Shown here: one piece after another, positions 14,892 through 17,003 of the stretch
How positions within the stretch are numbered: the stretch's first letter is position 1
Layout of the letters: every line of letters begins with the position of its first letter
Position numbers and translations under genes: made by a program
The notes under the pieces: generated by a model
The model's input: the letters and a program-made list of their open reading frames with translations, nothing else
The model's database searches: none
What the model was told of the DNA's origin: nothing
DNA from: Zhenhengia stercoravium
Lineage (GTDB): Bacteria > Bacillota > Clostridia > Lachnospirales > Cellulosilyticaceae
Direction of reading: 5' to 3'
Assembly: GCA_018883975.1 (NCBI GenBank)
Contig: JAHLFD010000182.1
Coordinates: 1 to 17,003 of the forward strand
DNA length: 17,003 nucleotides

Positions 14892-15952
14892 TATAGTTTT
14901 CCTCCTTGCATTACCTTAATGAATTCGTCGAAGATGTGCGCTGTATCTGTAGGTCCTGGACATGCTTCAGGGTGGAACTGTACGCTGTAGATGTCAAGAT
15001 CTTTAAAGTACATACCTTCTACTGTGTTGTCATTTAAGTTTGTATGTGTCACGACTGCACCTTCTGGAAGTGTGCTTACATAGTAGTTATGGTTTTGTGA
15101 TGTAATGTATACACGGTTTGAAATATGATCTTTAACTGGATGGTTACAACCATGGTGACCGAATTTAAGTTTTGATGTATCCCCGCCAAGTGCAAGTGAT
15201 AAAAGTTGGTGTCCAAGGCAGATTGCTGTAATTGGTTTTTTACCAACGATTTCTTTAATCATATTGACTACAGTAGGTACATCTTTAGGGTCAGCTGGTC
15301 CATTTGATAAGAATACACCATCTGGATTTACTGCAAGTACCTCTTCAGCTGTAGCATCATATGGGAATACTGTTAATTTACATCCTCTTTCATTGAATGA
15401 ACGTACGATATTTTGTTTCATACCGCAGTCAATCATAGCTACATGAAGGCCATCTCCTTCTACTGTATAAACTTCTTTTGTTGTTACTTCTGGTACTGCA
15501 TGTTGGTTATTGAAGCTATCAATTTTAAGTTTGATTTGGCTTGGTGTAAGTTCTCTTACTGCAATAATGGCACGCATTGTTCCGTGATTTCTAAGTACTT
15601 TTGTAAGTGCTCTTGTATCAATGCCTTCAAGACCAATGATTTTTTGTGCTTTAAGGTAACCATCAAGTGTTAATTCGCATCTAAAGTTGTTAGGGAAATC
15701 ACATTTTTCTCTTACAATAAATGCTCTTACATGTGCTTTAGTTGACTCCATATCTTCAAGGTTTACCCCGTAGTTCCCGATTAATGGATAAGTCATAACA
15801 ACCATTTGACCATAATAAGATGGGTCTGTAAGAATTTCTTGGTATCCTGTCATCCCTGTATTGAATACAACCTCACCGATTGTTTCTTTAAGGTATCCGA
15901 AGGCTTTACCTTCAAATACCATACCATTTTCTAGTATTAATTGTGCTTTCAT
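14891..15952 (-). CDS. carA: Carbamoyl-phosphate synthase small subunit (glutaminase)
   Basis: CarA hydrolyses glutamine and feeds ammonia to CarB through an internal tunnel. The 353-residue protein has the usual N-terminal CarA domain (residues 1 to about 150, with GEVVFNTGMTGYQEILTDPSY) and a class I amidotransferase domain with Cys245 in AICLGHQ, His327 and Glu329 in VQFHPEACPGP. The ATG at 15952 is one base after the pyrF stop, with an AAGGAGT site inside the pyrF end. It overlaps carB by one base. All catalytic residues are present. Confidence 0.98.
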   Translation of the reverse strand: MKAQLILENGMVFEGKAFGYLKETIGEVVFNTGMTGYQEILTDPSYYGQMVVMTYPLIGNYGVNLEDMESTKAHVRAFIVREKCDFPNNFRCELTLDGYLKAQKIIGLEGIDTRALTKVLRNHGTMRAIIAVRELTPSQIKLKIDSFNNQHAVPEVTTKEVYTVEGDGLHVAMIDCGMKQNIVRSFNERGCKLTVFPYDATAEEVLAVNPDGVFLSNGPADPKDVPTVVNMIKEIVGKKPITAICLGHQLLSLALGGDTSKLKFGHHGCNHPVKDHISNRVYITSQNHNYYVSTLPEGAVVTHTNLNDNTVEGMYFKDLDIYSVQFHPEACPGPTDTAHIFDEFIKVMQGGKL

Positions 15953-15953
15953 A

Positions 15954-16868
15954 TTAACCCATCACTCCTTGTAAGTCGTTTCTCATTGCAATTACTGCTT
16001 TTCTTGAAGCTTTAGCAAAATCTCTTTCGCCAAACTCTGTATCATTTTTGTAGGCTGCAATAATACCTCTAGAAGAGTTTACAATGCTTCCTAAACCATC
16101 TTTATCAAAGAAACCTTTAAGGTTTTCAGCTGTTCCGCCTTGTGCACCATAACCTGGTACAAGGAAGAATGTATGTGGCATACGCGCTCTAAGTTCAGCC
16201 CCTTGTTCTTTATGTGTTGCCCCAACAACTGCACCAACACGGCTATAGCCCATATCTCCCATAGTAAGCTCGCCCCACTTGCTTACTAAGTCTGCTGTTT
16301 TATCATAGATTGGCATTCCATCTACTAATAAGTCTTGAATTTCACTACTACTTGGATTACTTGTTTTAACAAGGATAAATAAGCCTTTATCTTGTTTATT
16401 ACATGCTTCGATAAAAGGTTCGATGCCATCAAAGCCCATGTATGGGTTAAGTGTTACGGCATCTTCTTGCCATAAATCAAAGTGCTCACCTTCAATGTCT
16501 ACCCCAGCGATATGACCTGCATAAGCTGCTGCTGTTGAAGCAATATCACCTCTTTTAATATCCCCAATTACGATAAGGCCTTTGCTTTTTGCATATTCAC
16601 ATGTTTCCATGTAAGCACGAAGCCCTTCTAAACCATATTGCTCATACATAGCAATTTGAGGTTTAACTGAAGGAATGAGATCATAAACTTCATCAATGAT
16701 TGCTTTATTGAACTTAATGAACATTTCTGCTACAGCCTTAGGTGTTCTTCCATATCGCTCTAACATTTCTTCCTTAATAAAGGTTGGAATCATGCTATAA
16801 GTTGGATCAAGTCCTACTACAGTTGGGTTTTGTAATGTTTGTATTTTGGTGAGTAATCTATCAATCAT
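15954..16868 (-). CDS. pyrF: Orotidine 5'-phosphate decarboxylase (type 2 subfamily)
   Basis: PyrF decarboxylates OMP to UMP, the final step of de novo UMP synthesis. At 304 residues it belongs to the longer type 2 subfamily (similar to the OMP decarboxylase of many Clostridia and Actinobacteria) and not to the roughly 230-residue type 1. The start VVGLDPTYSMIP, the catalytic VIGDIKRGDI (Asp103, Lys105, Asp108), LNPYMGFDGIEPF, LVPGYGAQGG and the phosphate-binding NSSRGI are seen. The ATG follows AGGAGA and a promoter about 45-70 bp upstream. It is the first gene of the pyr unit in the window. Confidence 0.96.
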   Translation of the reverse strand: MIDRLLTKIQTLQNPTVVGLDPTYSMIPTFIKEEMLERYGRTPKAVAEMFIKFNKAIIDEVYDLIPSVKPQIAMYEQYGLEGLRAYMETCEYAKSKGLIVIGDIKRGDIASTAAAYAGHIAGVDIEGEHFDLWQEDAVTLNPYMGFDGIEPFIEACNKQDKGLFILVKTSNPSSSEIQDLLVDGMPIYDKTADLVSKWGELTMGDMGYSRVGAVVGATHKEQGAELRARMPHTFFLVPGYGAQGGTAENLKGFFDKDGLGSIVNSSRGIIAAYKNDTEFGERDFAKASRKAVIAMRNDLQGVMG

Positions 16869-16911
16869 GGCTCTTCTCCTCTGTTTTCTTAATCTACTAT
16901 TTCTAATTTCT

Positions 16912-16941
16912 ATTATACTACTTATCTATAGTTATAGTGAA
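16912..16941 (-). promoter_or_regulatory. Sigma-A type promoter upstream of pyrF
   Basis: On the minus strand a perfect -10 box TATAAT (16912-16917) lies 18 bp from a weaker -35 box TTCACT (16936-16941). Transcription would start near 16905, leaving a leader of under 40 nt without a hairpin. So neither a PyrR attenuator nor a long riboswitch fits between it and pyrF. Confidence 0.55.
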
Positions 16942-16973
16942 TATTTATTTATTATTCTAAATATTTATTTATT
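16940..16973. repeat. Direct repeat abutting the pyrF promoter
   Basis: The 14-mer AATATTTATTTATT occurs at 16940-16953 and 16960-16973, so the period is 20 bp, about two helical turns. It starts at the -35 box and extends upstream into the stop codon of the preceding gene. It could be an UP element or binding site for a regulator; A/T-only composition makes chance similarity possible. Confidence 0.45.
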
Positions 16974-17003
16974 TTTGATATACAATTTTTCCATCTACTA
17001 AAG
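16969..17003 (-). CDS. C-terminal end of an upstream gene, possibly dihydroorotase
   Basis: The window edge holds only ten codons and a TAA of a minus-strand frame, reading LVDGKIVYQK. This V-D/G-G-K-x-V-Y ending is common in amidohydrolases such as dihydroorotase (PyrC), and pyrC just before pyrF would be expected in a clostridial pyr cluster. There is too little sequence for a firm call. No terminator lies between it and pyrF, so read-through is likely. Confidence 0.4.
   Translation of the reverse strand, partial: LVDGKIVYQK

Noticed and set aside
1..17003. CRISPR array, tRNA or rRNA genes, insertion sequences, prophage or defence genes.
   Set aside because: No repeated spacer units, cloverleaf-like sequences, transposase frames or matching gene content were seen; the region is metabolic core DNA.

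Overview
The window reads as chromosomal DNA of a low-GC Gram-positive bacterium, most likely an anaerobic member of the Clostridia (Lachnospiraceae-like). The reasons are AT-rich intergenic DNA, strong AGGAGG ribosome binding sites, a short-form HisG paired with HisZ, the gene order hisZ-G-D-C-B-H-A-F-IE, and a PyrK/PyrD type B dihydroorotate dehydrogenase. Genus-level placement is inference. Almost everything is on the minus strand; only one acetyltransferase gene is on the plus strand.

Layout, in plus coordinates. 21-759: a secreted SH3b-NlpC/P60 peptidase with its terminator. 842-1330: trmL, a tRNA wobble methyltransferase, with its own promoter lying in the tail of hisIE. 1371-8424: a complete-order histidine biosynthesis operon, transcribed right to left from a clear promoter at 8475-8503. 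8623-9144: a GNAT acetyltransferase (plus strand), converging on an FMN-binding lipoprotein gene (9196-9882) with a shared bidirectional terminator. 10002-16868: an intact pyrimidine operon pyrF-carA-carB-pyrK-pyrD, closed by a terminator at 9947-9980. At the right edge is the last part of another gene, possibly pyrC.

The main result is that the histidine operon is broken. Translating across the gaps gives one-base frameshifts in hisZ, hisG and the hisI part of a fused hisIE; in-frame stop codons in hisD (TAA), hisC (TAG), hisA (TAA) and the hisE part (TAA); and a deletion that removed the 3' end of hisD and roughly the first 150 codons of hisC, joining the remnants. Only hisB, hisH and hisF keep open frames, and hisB and hisF carry changes at residues that are normally conserved (HisF Lys19 to Asn and Arg27 to Ile; HisB DLSGR to DLSGG). 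The roughly 7 kb pyr operon next door, including the 3.2 kb carB, has no disruption, so random sequencing error is an unlikely explanation for all of this. The simplest reading is recent loss of histidine biosynthesis, implying histidine auxotrophy, with remnants still easily aligned.

I found no CRISPR array, tRNA, rRNA, insertion sequence or phage gene, and no evidence of a new multi-gene system. The pyrimidine genes make carbamoyl phosphate (CarA/CarB), oxidise dihydroorotate to orotate (PyrD/PyrK) and decarboxylate OMP to UMP (PyrF). pyrB and pyrE, and all or most of pyrC, must lie outside the window.
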